64,000 bases of DNA from positions 1 to 64,000 of the forward strand of contig JAGVSM010001716.1 of assembly GCA_022494885.1 (NCBI GenBank). Reading direction: 5' to 3'. The position numbers were made by a program, and so were the translations under genes. This document shows, one piece after another, positions 11,580-22,135 of this stretch. This DNA is from Micrasema longulum. Lineage: Eukaryota; Arthropoda; Insecta; Trichoptera; Brachycentridae. The notes under the pieces were generated by a model. That model searched no databases, had not been told where the DNA came from, and was given only the letters and a program-made list of their open reading frames with translations. Every line of letters starts with the position of its first letter. Position 1 is the first letter of the stretch.

Positions 11580-12055
11580 CATGACAAATTGCGCACAAAT
11601 AACTAAAGGGCTTTTTGATAGAATCACATTTGTCAAATTTAGCGTTTTTTTTCCAGAGAGTTTCAAAGTTTTTTGTCCCAAATTGTTTTTTTTTGTGTTT
11701 GCGCCATAACAGGCCAAGAGGCCCATCACAGAGATGAATTACAAAACAGAACACCCAGGCTTAAGAATAATCACATTTTATTTTTATTTTCTCATCGGTA
11801 ATCGAAGCCGGAACCTTCCGTTTGATGTATACACCTGATAATGGGTAATTCTATATTAAACTAGTGTGTGGTATATACATACAATTTTTTTTATACACAT
11901 TCAGTGAGATGTGTGTATATTTTTAAAAAACAAACATGTTTACTCAAATAAATTTAAAACGATTTTGGTGACTGACCGTAACACGACTCTTAATATGAAA
12001 ATTGGAATAATTTGATCTTAATGTCAAATCCATAAAACAACTTTATGTAAAAACT
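11580..12055. other. AT-rich stretch, nothing recognised
   Basis: Short frames only. AACAGAACACCCAGGCTTAAGAA resembles a segment at 7858-7880 (CACAGAACCCTCAAGCTTGAG), suggesting an unnamed dispersed repeat. Confidence 0.35.
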
Positions 12056-12059
12056 TTGT

Positions 12060-12540
12060 TACTATACGCACGTAAACATTATTATCTACCTTCCGTTACA
12101 AATACAAGAGTTACTAGATAGAAGAGGATTGACCTACTACTCGGTTAAAGTGTACAATCTACTTCCATTATCCATAAGGACAGTTAGTAAGTTCTCAAAA
12201 TATAAAATTGCCATAAAGAAATGGATAGTGGAGGTGGGTTGCGCACGGATCGATGAGTGGATCAAGCCAAATATGAAATTTGGTCTATTGGTCTATACAA
12301 ATTGGTTATATTTTTAATGATTATTTTAGTTTAAATTGTTTATTATGTTAAAGACAATTAGGTTAATTAGATTAATTACGTTTTTATTTTATTATTATGT
12401 TAACTTTGTAAAATAACTCACATAAGGCATGTTTCACTTATCGTAAAATGTTTCCCTCGGCACGGGACACCCCAGTGAGGGAACATTATTATGTTTAAAA
12501 AAAGAATACAAACAATGTAAAAGTATAAATAAATAAAATA
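12060..12540 (+). pseudogene. LINE C-terminus and 3' UTR with stem-loop
   Basis: The frame reads YYSVKVYNLLPLSIRTVSKF then KYKIAIKKWIVE, the LINE ORF2 end. The 3' UTR stem-loop is at 12451-12484 (TTCCCTC against GAGGGAA, inner CAC/GTG and GGG/CCC). The tail is AATAAATAAAATAAAT at 12526-12542. Relatives are at 14286-14740 and 29890-30080. Confidence 0.7.
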
Positions 12541-12699
12541 AATATGCATTTCTAGTTCTAAACAAAACCTGATTCTACAAATAGACGGAACACGGAACCG
12601 AATGAATAAAAATACGTATTTTAAATTGATATACTGTAAAGGTGTTGATTAGAAAAAAGGTATTCTTTGTTTTTATTATGGAGAATTGCCAATTATTAA

Positions 12700-13100
12700 T
12701 TACATCACTACTCATGCTCGATCATTTGCATTAAGGGCCGAGTGAGATTGGACTAAAATGTATTATGATTTCATGCCATCGCTAAGTGTCGTCTCTGTCA
12801 GAACAATTTTCGGGTGAACTCCCGCTGAGCCATGGCGACGAGGGGACGAGAGATCTCGGAGCCGGTCTGGCCGGGTCAGGTTCGGTTATGTTACACAACA
12901 CTGGACCACTGTTGTGAGCACTAGGCACTGGACACAGCACTCCGCACTCCGCACGCGATATGCGGTACCGGTACTAAGGAGAGGCGGACATTATTTTCCC
13001 GCAATCTCAGGCAAGAACCATCTCAATACCCGCGTAAAAAGCAACTAGTCGACAGCTTTTCGATTTGTTCTCACACGGCGGGAACCTCGTAATTATAGAC
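12700..13100 (-). promoter_or_regulatory. CpG-richer island, possible orphan promoter and 5' UTR
   Basis: About 400 bp stand out as GC- and CpG-rich in AT-rich surroundings. On the minus strand an ATG with good context (CGTCGCCATGG, about 12830) opens only an 11-codon frame ending TTCTGA, like an upstream ORF. No coding exon that could belong to it was found further along the minus strand. A single-copy relic of a transposon 5' UTR is the alternative. Confidence 0.3.
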
Positions 13101-13261
13101 TGTTCACGAAATAATTAACCAATTATCCAATATTAATTTCACAAAAAACATTGAAAACCAAGAATGTATCCGTCTAATTTTGTATTTTTGTTATAATTTT
13201 GTGTAAATACAGCGGAACAATTTTTTTTTCAAAATATCTTGTACTAGTTTTAAACTCTTGT

Positions 13262-13380
13262 ATGGCCAGGTATTTGTTTATTTAATTAAATTAATTACAG
13301 TTTATTAACATTATTTGAAGCATAAGTCCCAACTCCATGGGACTAAAAGTTCTGTGTTGAGTTGGGACGAGCAATTAGTT
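13262..13380 (-). mobile_element. LINE 3' end with GTCCCAACTC hairpin
   Basis: GTCCCAACTC (13327) pairs exactly with GAGTTGGGAC (13360). The minus strand then runs into AATAAACTG and AAATAAAC. The same 3' UTR is at 24440-24545 (+). Confidence 0.6.
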
Positions 13381-13453
13381 GACACAAACACGTGAGTATA
13401 TCATCACAAATATTTTATAGGATCAGAAACAAAACAATGATAATAATAATTTT

Positions 13454-13855
13454 ACAATGTTTTGAGTATGTCCAAATGCTTGCAGACTGGCTGGATGGTA
13501 TAAAAAATTGGAAAATTGTTTTCAGGCGTTGCCTAGTAGGTGAATTGGTTCAGCCGGATGAATCTCACCCACATGATAAAGGTTTCAGCTCTTTTACTTC
13601 ACAAAAGTCAACAGATGGAAGAGTTGAGGAAATGCGGATGTTTAAACATAGGCAGAATGGTGAATGTTACACAGTGTGTAAAGTGGTCACTTAAACAACA
13701 CTGTTGCAACAAATTAAAATAATAATATAATAAGAAAAAGCAAATGTATAGCACATCAATATGGTAAACAGTAAACTCAAACATTCTGAAAAGCATCAAG
13801 GAGTTTCCCCCTCAAATCCCTCCCACTAAGGAAAATCCAGTCCTTAACTCCTCTC
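13454..13855. mobile_element. Foldback element, copy E
   Basis: The left TIR CAATGTTTTGAGTATGTCC is followed after about 45 bp directly by the inner block in reverse order (CAGGCGTTGCCTAGTAGG, CACAAAAGTCAACAGATGG, GAATGGTGAATGTTACACAG), so most of the left half is deleted. The right edge shows the second-subfamily TIR AAATCCAGTCCTTAACTCC. Confidence 0.7.
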
Positions 13856-13859
13856 TTGA

Positions 13860-14285
13860 AAATATGTACGATGTCACATATGACACAAAAAACGAGGCTT
13901 TATATTTACACGGTTTTCAGGGACATACCGCGAAACTTCTGTACTGTACTGTAATGATGTACTTCAAAAATCCTCATTAACGTTTTGGAAAATCGTTTTT
14001 TTTTTTTTTAAACTATATGTAAAACATATTTGTTCAACGAAGCGATGCGCACAGGGTTCGGATTAGGAAAGGGGTTGGGTTGCATTATAACATTAATCAA
14101 CACCGTTTTCCTAGGAAACCACTCTCTAGCCACCGTTACGACGGCTGTTCACCGCATCACCGTTCACTACTGCCGTTAAGATACGTGCACCGCTGTCCTA
14201 GGAAACCTTGGCTTACGTGGTTTTATACAAATAATAAATAATATTTAGGAAAACAAAATAATTTATTTTGAATTTTTTCATAGTT
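13860..14285. other. Mixed sequence with a GC-richer patch
   Basis: 14030-14220 is GC-richer and contains two copies of CCTAGGAAAC (14109 and 14197), about 88 bp apart, around CACCG-rich sequence. No ORF or known family. Possibly a small degenerate repeat. Confidence 0.35.
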
Positions 14286-14740
14286 TATTTATTCATATTA
14301 ATAATTTAAAAAATGTGACCTCACTGGGGTTACCCGTGCCGAGGACACTTAACAATATACTTTTTTGAAATGTTTTTACATTTGAGAATAAATAAATAAG
14401 ACTAACTTAATAAACAGAGTTAATTAACAAAATATTCAGACAGTTTTAAAAACTAGGTATATGTGTACATCTATATTATTTATATTACACAACGCACAAT
14501 AAAAATAACAAAAATCTAACATAAGCTATTCACTTGTGGAGCAGTTAACTCAATATTGGTTTGGGCGAATGAGACAATCCATTTTACTTCTACCTAGCTC
14601 CACTATCCATTTTTCATATCTTTTTAAACATTTTCTCGTTACTAATTGTTTTAATAGATAGTGGAAGTAGTTTATAGATTTTAATTGAATAATACTCAAA
14701 ATCCCTTTGCCCGAAAGTGGTATTAGTTTGTATTTGTTTA
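14286..14740 (-). pseudogene. LINE C-terminus and 3' UTR, minus strand
   Basis: Minus-strand translation has KCLKRYEKWIVELGRSKMD, parallel to KWIVEVGCARIDEW of the 12060 copy. The 3' UTR (14286-14470) aligns closely with 29895-30078, including the stem-loop at 14315-14348. Confidence 0.7.
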
Positions 14741-14977
14741 AGTTGTCTTTGTGTTGAGGATCTAGTGATTATATTATTTGTATGTGATGTATTTATTTAT
14801 TTTATTTTATTTTATTTTTTCAAGAATTAAAGGTACAAGTACCTTTCACTTTACATACATACATAAGTATTTACAGTGGAGTATATACAGTAACAACTTT
14901 TTCAATGCTTACTTAGAAAGAATATAATTAAAATATTGATTCCACACTAAAATGTTTTACAAGTAATTTAAGATAAA

Positions 14978-15805
14978 TTACCAGTAAAAATAATAAGCTG
15001 GAAATTTCAATAAAAATATGTCACCTAAATCCGAATGTTTATTACCCAGCGCATGTAGACGATTCAGTACTGAATTGCTAGAATATATTGAGATATGATT
15101 GTTGCAGTGATAAAGTTGAACTAGCCTAGTCACTCTAACTGGTACTTTAAAACCAATGAGGGCCAAAATTTCAGGGCTGTCCAATACTGAATTATCGATT
15201 TTAAATAGAACTAATAAATCATTAATAGTTCTCCTGTCCCTTAATTTAATCAAATTTAATAAATAATCATAGTTACGAAATTCATTACGTATTCCTAATT
15301 TAAAATTAATATATCTCAAAAACTTATTCTGAACTCTTTCTATGGAAATTTGGTGAGAGGCATAATAAGGGCTCCATATTGTAGAATTATACTTCAAGAT
15401 GCTTCTCACCAAGGAGGTGTATAAATTTTTTAAAGTGTTTATATTTTTAAAGTCCTTAGTGATGCGCAAAATAAACCCAAGCGTCTTCAAAGATCTACTA
15501 CTAATATCATTAATGTGACTGATAAATGACAATTTCTGATCAAAAATCACACCCAAATCCCGCATCTCAGTAACTGAATCCAATGCAGTGTTACCGATTG
15601 AGTAGTCAAATAAAATAGGATTTTTTATCCTGAAAAATCTCATGATACGGCATTTTTTTATATGCAATTGAAGGTTGTTAATAAAACACCATACAGATAA
15701 CTTATCTAAATTATTATTGTAGGGGTTATGTCTTTCATTTGAGTAAGAGTAGTTTTTGAATCTGTTAGTGAGTATTGTTTTAGCGTTTAATTGTTTTGGT
15801 GTCAT
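14978..15805 (-). pseudogene. Non-LTR retrotransposon RT C-terminal ORF (275 codons open)
   Basis: The longest intact retroelement frame. It reads DKLSVWCFINNLQLHIKKC, then MRDLGVIFDQKLSFISHIND, LKNLYTSLVRSILKYNSTIW and IERVQNKFLRYINFK, with RLHALGNKHSDLGDIF near the end. This is the thumb and post-RT region of a Jockey/CR1-like LINE. The catalytic YADD and endonuclease parts are missing, and the first codons (MTPKQLNAKTIL) do not look like RT, so the start is probably fortuitous. Fragments of the same family are at 17855-18060 and 26151-26680. Confidence 0.75.
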
Positions 15806-15987
15806 AAGTTGTGATTTGTGGAATATTTTTTCAGTAGATGTCTGTATCGGGACTCTGAGTATTACTTTAATTATGGATTTTTCTGAGTATTACTTTAATA
15901 GTATTTTAACCAAAAAAACCGCTAAGCTTCCTTATTGTTAAAAATTAAAATATTTTAGTCGACAAGGTTCTAAACACATATATTGTT

Positions 15988-16340
15988 CTAATCACCCGGT
16001 ACGCGAACGGTGTTTTTAAGCGCCACCACTTTGCATGAGTGTTTGTTTGGTTTCGAATCTATTTTTAAGAAATTAAACTCACGACCTTCGTACTGTTTGC
16101 CGCTACAGTCATGCCCGTTTGCAGAACATCGGCCAGCACTTGTTCCCAAATACAGCGGGGTTCGTCCGAGGTCAACACGGTAGACAGGACGGTATTGTCC
16201 TGTTCCAGCTCCGCGAGCAGCCTCGACTGTGCGGGACAGGACAATGGACATTATGGAGAATTCAACTTCAGTTCAAACGCGGAATGCGCGACTGCGCGCG
16301 TCTCGAGCGAGTGCGCGAAATACAGTTCGCATTATTATTT
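15988..16340 (-). other. CpG-rich candidate orphan first exon
   Basis: On the minus strand a CpG-rich leader (16252-16340, with GCGCGCAGTCGCGC) precedes ATGTCCATTGTCC at 16251 and an 87-codon frame. A strong donor-like GTGAGT occurs after about 55 codons (near 16080). This arrangement suits a first coding exon, but no downstream exon is visible. ATTGTCCTGT (16193) and ACAGGACAAT (16235) form an inverted pair inside it. A host exon relic or a transposon piece are both possible. Confidence 0.3.
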
Positions 16341-16357
16341 CAAAAGCAATAAAAGTA

Positions 16358-16691
16358 TTAAGTGGGGAACAATGACATAGTATGTCATTTTACCCTACCG
16401 GTACATATGTCGTTTTGCCCCACTACGTGAGTTTTTAAAAACATTAAAAAATGTCACATTGCACTTAGTAAATTTTAACAAAATTATAGTTTTACATGAA
16501 GATTAACAATGACACAACATATCCTTTCAGTTTGTGTTGTAGAATAATACAAATAAAACAATAATAATACCTTTGGTGTCCGCGCAACAAAAATATTGGT
16601 TCAAACATGACCAAGAGTATGGTTTCTGAGATATGACTACTTTGTCATTTTGCCCGCCTGTGTCATTTTGTACACCCTTCCCCTACATTAA
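16358..16691. mobile_element. TTAA-flanked MITE candidate
   Basis: TTAA at 16358-16361 and 16688-16691 bracket imperfect TIRs: GTGGGGAACAATGACA on the left, and on the right strand TGTAGGGGAAGGGTG then CAAAATGACA. GTCATTTTGCCC-like motifs recur three or four times near both ends. TTAA targets are typical of piggyBac-type elements. No ORF. Confidence 0.5.
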
Positions 16692-16756
16692 GTTATTCAC
16701 GTAGACGCCAATATTATATTAATATGCCAAAATTTAATACTAAAAATTTTAAAAAA

Positions 16757-17262
16757 AGTAATGTATATCAGGGAATAAATTTCTATTACAATTTGCCCGA
16801 CGAAATAAAAATTATTAATGCCTTTACAAAATTCAAACTAAAGGTAAAAATATTTGTTAATCTACCTCCTTAATTAAATGTTGCTTTTTAATATTTAAGT
16901 TTTCTTAAATTAACGAAATATGTTTTTTTTGTTTTCTTTCTTTTTTTCAATGTTTTTTTCTAGAATACTTTTGTTAAGTTACTTGAAAACCTTATTTTAT
17001 TATTTTCTTCACCATGTGATATTATGTATGAGGGTGAATGTGTATGTTGTATGTGCATGTGAGTGAGTGTGCGTGTGCGTGTAAATGTGTGTTTAATTAT
17101 ACATGCATGTGCAAGCATGCTCATTTGCACGCATATGTATATGCACTTATTTATAAAAAAAATGTTTTACATATCTTCATTTCTTTTTTTAAATCAATGT
17201 GTATTTTGTACTTAAATTATTAATATTGTAATCCCACAGCAAGCACAAGAGGTTGCTTTTTT
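16757..17262 (+). pseudogene. LINE C-terminal fragment and 3' UTR
   Basis: The frame reads NVYQGINFYYNLPDEIKIIN then FTKFKLKVK, the LINE ORF2 end. The 3' UTR contains a TG/CATG-rich low-complexity run (17030-17145) and AAGCACAAGAGGTTGC, also seen at about 4120. Confidence 0.55.
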
Positions 17263-17566
17263 TTGGTGTGGTATTCCGTTTCGTTTTTTGTTTTTGTACT
17301 TTTGCTTTATTATGTACTTCTTTTTCTTAACATGTTGTCAAATAAATATTTTTTTTTTTTTTTTGCATATAAATCTAACTTATACTTCTGTAGAGGGATT
17401 CATTGCCATTAATTGGATTCGGTACCTAAATAATTCAAACGTTAATAGGTATCAGAAAATTCAATGCCAAATTAGATAGGTAGTTATATAAAAATATTTA
17501 TCGAAATAGGTATCTATCTACCTCCTACGCGGATCGTACTCACAAATAATTACGTCATATTATTAT

Positions 17567-17598
17567 TAGAATTGATACACTTCAGTGTATCAATTCTA
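17567..17598. repeat. Perfect 14-bp hairpin
   Basis: TAGAATTGATACAC, loop TTCA, GTGTATCAATTCTA. Extended stems of this size are uncommon by chance. No flanking element was recognised. Confidence 0.8.
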
Positions 17599-17854
17599 GT
17601 AAGTAGTAGTTCGAGGTTCACCTCCATGGGTTTTTTCAATATTATTTTCTAAACCCATGCACGTGGAGTACCTATTTAGCCAAGTCATTTAATAAAATGT
17701 ATATTATGTAAATATATTGAAGTGTGATTGTTTTTTTATTGATTATAAAAGTATTATCGTTTGATTTAACAATAAGAAACTGTTTTACCGTGTTCTTCCT
17801 GTCATATGTAAATTGTAAATTCAATATGGGATTGCTCTGAACTATTATCTCTCA

Positions 17855-18060
17855 ACAACAGGGTGCCTGATAGAATGACTAGACAGGTGCCACCGTTTTG
17901 TAGCAACAGTTCACGGACAGTGTATACTTGTAATGCCGTATTAAATAGACTTCATGAACTCGGCAATAGTTACTCCCACGTATCTGATTTATTTATAGTA
18001 GGGTATTGTTTCTATAGAACAAACCTTTTGAACTTTTTCAAAGACGGTGAATGGTAATTA
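17855..18060 (+). pseudogene. LINE RT tail fragment
   Basis: The frame reads RVPDRMTRQVPPFCSNSSRT then NAVLNRLHELGNSYSHVSDL, homologous to the end of the 14978-15805 ORF (RVTRLVQLYHCN, NSVLNRLHALGNKHSDLGD). AT-rich sequence with no further match follows to about 18825. Confidence 0.65.
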
Positions 18061-18830
18061 TATTTATTTATTCATGCATTTCATAATATTTACAGTTTTT
18101 TGCTCACTTTGCCCAGCTGTATGAAACAGTACTTGTGATTTTCTTGTTGTATTACTGTATAATATTTTATTATTTAAACTTTCTACTGAATATGCTGTTA
18201 ATTAATTTTTTAAATATAAATCTTGAATAATTTTTAGGTTTAATTTTTTTTTTTATAAATCTTGGGTCTAAGGAAATTTATGCTTTTAAAAAAAAATATT
18301 AAACCAAATATGTTAGTATTATAAATGTTTGTAAAAGGTAGATTTCCCGTTTATGTTAGTAAAATAAAATAAAATATGTGTAAATAAACACAAAATATAA
18401 TAATAAAGTATGTATTATGTATTTATGTTTTTCGCTACTACGCAGAAACATTTCGGCATTTTTTTTTAGAAACCAGTTTTAATTTTACTGAATTAATATT
18501 TTATTATTACAGTAAACTTCTGCTTCGTGTATTTTTATTTCATTATATTGTATAATACATTTATGCATACATAATTCAACTTCGGTTTTGTACGGTGCGT
18601 GCTGTATATTTTAATAACAACGCAAAATAAAAGAATAACAACAGCTGGCATAGTTATTATGTAAATATGTATTTTATATATTTACATACGTGAAAAACAA
18701 ATATTGGAATGTTTAATTTAAAACTACATAAATAAATTTGTCGGTATATGCGTACTGCAGAAATCAGTGGCGCCCCAGGATTCTGTCTTTAAAAGTTGGC
18801 CTCATTATAATATAATTAATTATTCAACAA
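18060..18830. other. AT-rich stretch, nothing recognised
   Basis: No frame above chance, no TIR and no match to the families listed. Confidence 0.4.
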
Positions 18831-18834
18831 TGTT

Positions 18835-19252
18835 TTGAGTATGTCCAAATGCTTGCAGACTGGCTGGATTTTCTCCCTAAGAAGTTGTTCATATTTCAAT
18901 TAGTTGCAACAGAGAGGGAAAACATTTTTGAGAAGGGAATATGGGAGTCTAGGCATTTACAGGGCTTATGACATGTCATCGGCTGGTTTAAGTGGCCACT
19001 TTACACACAACATTCATAATTCTGTCTATGTTTGAACATCCACATTGCCTCAACTCTTCCATCTGTTGACTTTTGTGAAGCAAAAGAGCTGAAACCTTTA
19101 TCATGTGGGTGGAATTCATACGGCTGAACCAATTTATCTACTAGGCAACGCCTGAGGCCACTTAAACCAGCTAATGACAGGTCATAAGCCCTGTAAATGC
19201 CTAGACTCCCATATTCCCTTCTCAGAAAAAATTTCCCTCTCTGTTACAACAC
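18835..19252. mobile_element. Foldback element, copy F (long inverted halves)
   Basis: Left end CAACAATGTTTTGAGTATG. The block at 18904-19000 (GTTGCAACAGAGAGGG...GGTTTAAGTGGCC) is repeated inverted at 19147-19243 (GGCCACTTAAACC...CCCTCTCTGTTAC). The centre carries the AACTCTTCCATCTGTTGAC and GCTGAAACCTTTATCATG boxes. This copy shows best that the family folds back on itself. The outer right TIR is missing. Confidence 0.8.
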
Positions 19253-19254
19253 AT

Positions 19255-20200
19255 TTAAATAAATAATTATTTCTTATGATTTCATTTTTGTGTGTAATGG
19301 ATGTAAATTTAAATATTGAAAAATGTGATGAGGCAAATTGATGACTTAAAAGGTTATGCAATTCCCGATAATTTTGATGAATAGGTATTTGAACATTATT
19401 TTTCTGACACTCTCTCGCGAATGCTTCCCCGATACTGTGCATAAAATACAACTGCACGTCGCGTAGGACTGATTATGCTTAGCTAAAATCGACATTTTGC
19501 TATGCCATTTTCCGCATCTCAAAACTGACAGACCTTTCACGTTTTCCAAAAATATTTACCGTAAAAGCATACAACATGAGACTTGAATGTTATTTGAGAC
19601 GAAACAGCGGCACATAATATTTATTTATATACTCCTTCAAAATTACACTCGTTTAAATATTAACGAACTTATGAAGGCTTTTTACGCTGTGCCCGTATAT
19701 ATCTAGCCATAATAATAAACAATAAAAAATACGTAGTAACATTAATAATATTTCATTATAATGATATGTGATACAATAGAATAACAATCCAGAAAAACAT
19801 GTGGTATCATTGCTACTCTGGCAGCACTGGCAGTGTCCTTCCAAAGCAATTTTCCAAAGTTTTTGCTTGTGAACGTATAATTGCTGTCAAAGGGAAATTC
19901 AAACGAAGTAAGTAGCATTTATTGAAAAATTGACATTGATTTTTAATTCAAATATATTTTTGAATTACATATGCCTCAAAACTCTATTATTAGCAAAAAA
20001 AACTGCAGGGATCTAAATTGATTTAATAATACGATCTCGTGAGAGGTGTAACAAAAATTATAAAGTTCAAATGTTGTAAACAATTTACCAGTCGTGAAGA
20101 TGCCTTCCTAGGCGAAAGCGCGCGTTGGTCAAAATTAAATAAAAGTGAAGCACGAAAAGACGAATAGCAAATTCGAAAGTGACGCAATTAAAAAATATTA
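19255..20200. other. Repeat-derived and unassigned sequence
   Basis: 19480-19550 shares ATCGACATTTTGC and GCATCTCAAAACTGA with 54545-54605. TTTCCAAAGTTTTTGCTTGTG and GCTGTCAAAGGGAAATTC (19855-19910) resemble the TGTCAAA-rich gene upstreams but no gene follows. Otherwise nothing. Confidence 0.35.
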
Positions 20201-20204
20201 CTTT

Positions 20205-20350
20205 AATATAATTAGTGCTGTGCTGATCGAAGAACAGTACATCATAAATCGAATGCCACTTGTTCCAGTAACAATAATCAAGCCATCTAGTAAACTAAAT
20301 TATAAGAAATATGGAGTTGATGTTATTTCTACGTTTTTAACGACATTGCA
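20205..20350 (-). pseudogene. LINE RT tail fragment
   Basis: It aligns in the same orientation with 2698-2860 (GTGCTGTGCTGATCGAAGAA, GAATGCCACTTGTTCCAGTA, AATATGGAGTTGATGTTA). Heavily decayed. Confidence 0.55.
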
Positions 20351-20454
20351 GTGAATTTCACAAAAAAATGGTTCTTTAATTGTTCCTACTAAGCGATTAA
20401 GGATGCACCTATTCAGTATTTATATACTTACACGTATGTATTGTAACTTGCAAC

Positions 20455-20795
20455 TCCTTATTTCGAATCTCGGGGTTGTAAAATGGTGTGCAGGTAGAAC
20501 AAGAGGTCATTATTTTGTCTCAAACTGCATACGATTCTACAACAAAGTATCTCTTGAAAATCAGGCTTTGCCAAAAAATAAATTAAAGATTTTGTCAAGC
20601 ATGGGCTGTTTGGAAAAAGCTACTACAGAGTAAAATAATAGTTTATCGATTTTGATTGTGTTGTTGATTTGAGTTTATTCGTTTGTTGAGATTAATTTAG
20701 TAATTGTTGAATTGTATTACTGATATAGTTATAATTTATTGACCTTTATAAGTGATTCAATGAATCCAATGTAAAGAATATAATAAACTAAACTA
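20455..20795 (+). pseudogene. LINE C-terminal remnant
   Basis: The frame reads VKWCAGRTRGHYFVSNCIRF then YNKVSLENQALPKNKLKI, matching the NxLP...FK pattern near LINE ORF2 ends. The 3' UTR runs to AATATAATAAACTAAAC at about 20778. Confidence 0.6.
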
Positions 20796-20799
20796 AACG

Positions 20800-22000
20800 A
20801 GACATGCTCAAGTGGTATGCAACGAATTCTACAATAAGTTTTGGGTACAATATTTCCAAAGTTTCCAATAAGATTTACATTAATCGGATATTTATATTCC
20901 CCCACAATAGAATATAGCTCCCCTGGGAACTGGGGTAGATAACCGAACCCGTATACCCAAGGTCATGAGTTCAATCCTATTATGATTGTTTACTCTAATT
21001 AATTTTTAAATTAATCACATACAACATATAAATATATCTACAAAACATGGTTTTCTCTTCTCACGGATCAGAAATTCGAAAATTGAACCTCTTCTTTCAC
21101 AACTTTGATTCATAATTTGAAAAGAAAATACTGTGGTTGAAAATGATCATGAGTTTTTAATATTCGTGTATAAGAGATTTTAGCATTTTTTAAAAATACT
21201 CCCTCCATACCCGAAAACCGTTTTAATGACCGAAAAAAAAACAGTTTTGTTTGCCAGTTAGTAAACGAATTGCGTTTGAAAATTGCTATTTGAGCCGCAA
21301 TTTAAATTTAATTTAACTCTATTGCTTTCATTGTGCCTTTAACGGTGAGTTTGCCATATTTTATGAAGGCTCATGACGGCTATAATTATTCTTCCTCATC
21401 AAATTATTTGAGCTGTGCCTTGATTAATTAATGTTCCAAAAAATTATAAAAATATCCCGCTGAAAATAATTTTAAGTCATAATAATTCATTTTTTCTAAA
21501 CCGGTATCTGATGAGAAAGCTACAAAATATATAATAAATTTACAAAACGTAACTTAATTACTAAAACATCACTTTTATTATTATTGTCAATTGAAAAAGT
21601 AAGCTTGTATAAAATTTTGATAAACCCCGATTTTGTCAGCACTGAAATTAAAATTGCATATGGGTACAAATATTATTAAAGTCACGATGTGGTTTCTTAT
21701 GACCACGTACGAACATAAAACGCGCATTTAATGAATTATAAATAAAATTCCCATGTCCCAAAAAGGAATAACAAATATAATTATGTATGTGATTTGGAAC
21801 GAGAACCTGAACCATTGATAAATGTTTTAGACTCAGTGGCTATTTTCGTGTAAAAATCATGAAAGGGAATGATTCGTTGATTAAATTATCATAAAATATA
21901 TTTTGTAAAATAAATAAATGATATGAAAAAGAACATAATACATAAGTACTATAATTGAAGTTGAATCCAATAAAGGGGTATTTTTTTTACGGTAGGTAAC
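20800..22000. other. AT-rich intergenic sequence upstream of TBC1D7
   Basis: A CCTGGGAACTGGGGTAGATAA patch near 20930-20990 may be a SINE relic (it has TTCAATCC). Otherwise nothing above background. Confidence 0.35.
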
Positions 22001-22004
22001 ACTA

Positions 22005-22135
22005 GCGACATCAAAATCAGCTGTCAGTTTGACATTTGTTTTTATCCGATTCCTCGCGACTCTTGCGAGAAAACATTAGTTTGATTTTATTTTTAGATTG
22101 CAATATTCTTAAAAATAGTTACTTATTTATTTGCG
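22005..22135 (+). promoter_or_regulatory. Proximal upstream region of TBC1D7
   Basis: It contains AGCTGTCAGTTTGACA (22019-22034), two inverted TGACA/TGTCA elements about 100 bp before the ATG, then a short GC-richer stretch (CCTCGCGACTCTTGCG) followed by an AT-rich leader. No TATA box is in an obvious position. A similar motif cluster sits at the same distance upstream of the 34197-35318 gene. Confidence 0.4.

Noticed and set aside
13392..13694. A 100-aa ORF with a Cys/His look
   Set aside because: It lies within foldback copy E, and the same DNA recurs in other copies with different frames and stops.
16111..16380. Plus-strand ORFs of 77 and 89 aa in the CpG-rich block
   Set aside because: Overlapping frames in both strands are expected in a stop-poor GC-richer patch; the minus-strand layout with leader and donor is the more plausible one, and even that is weak.
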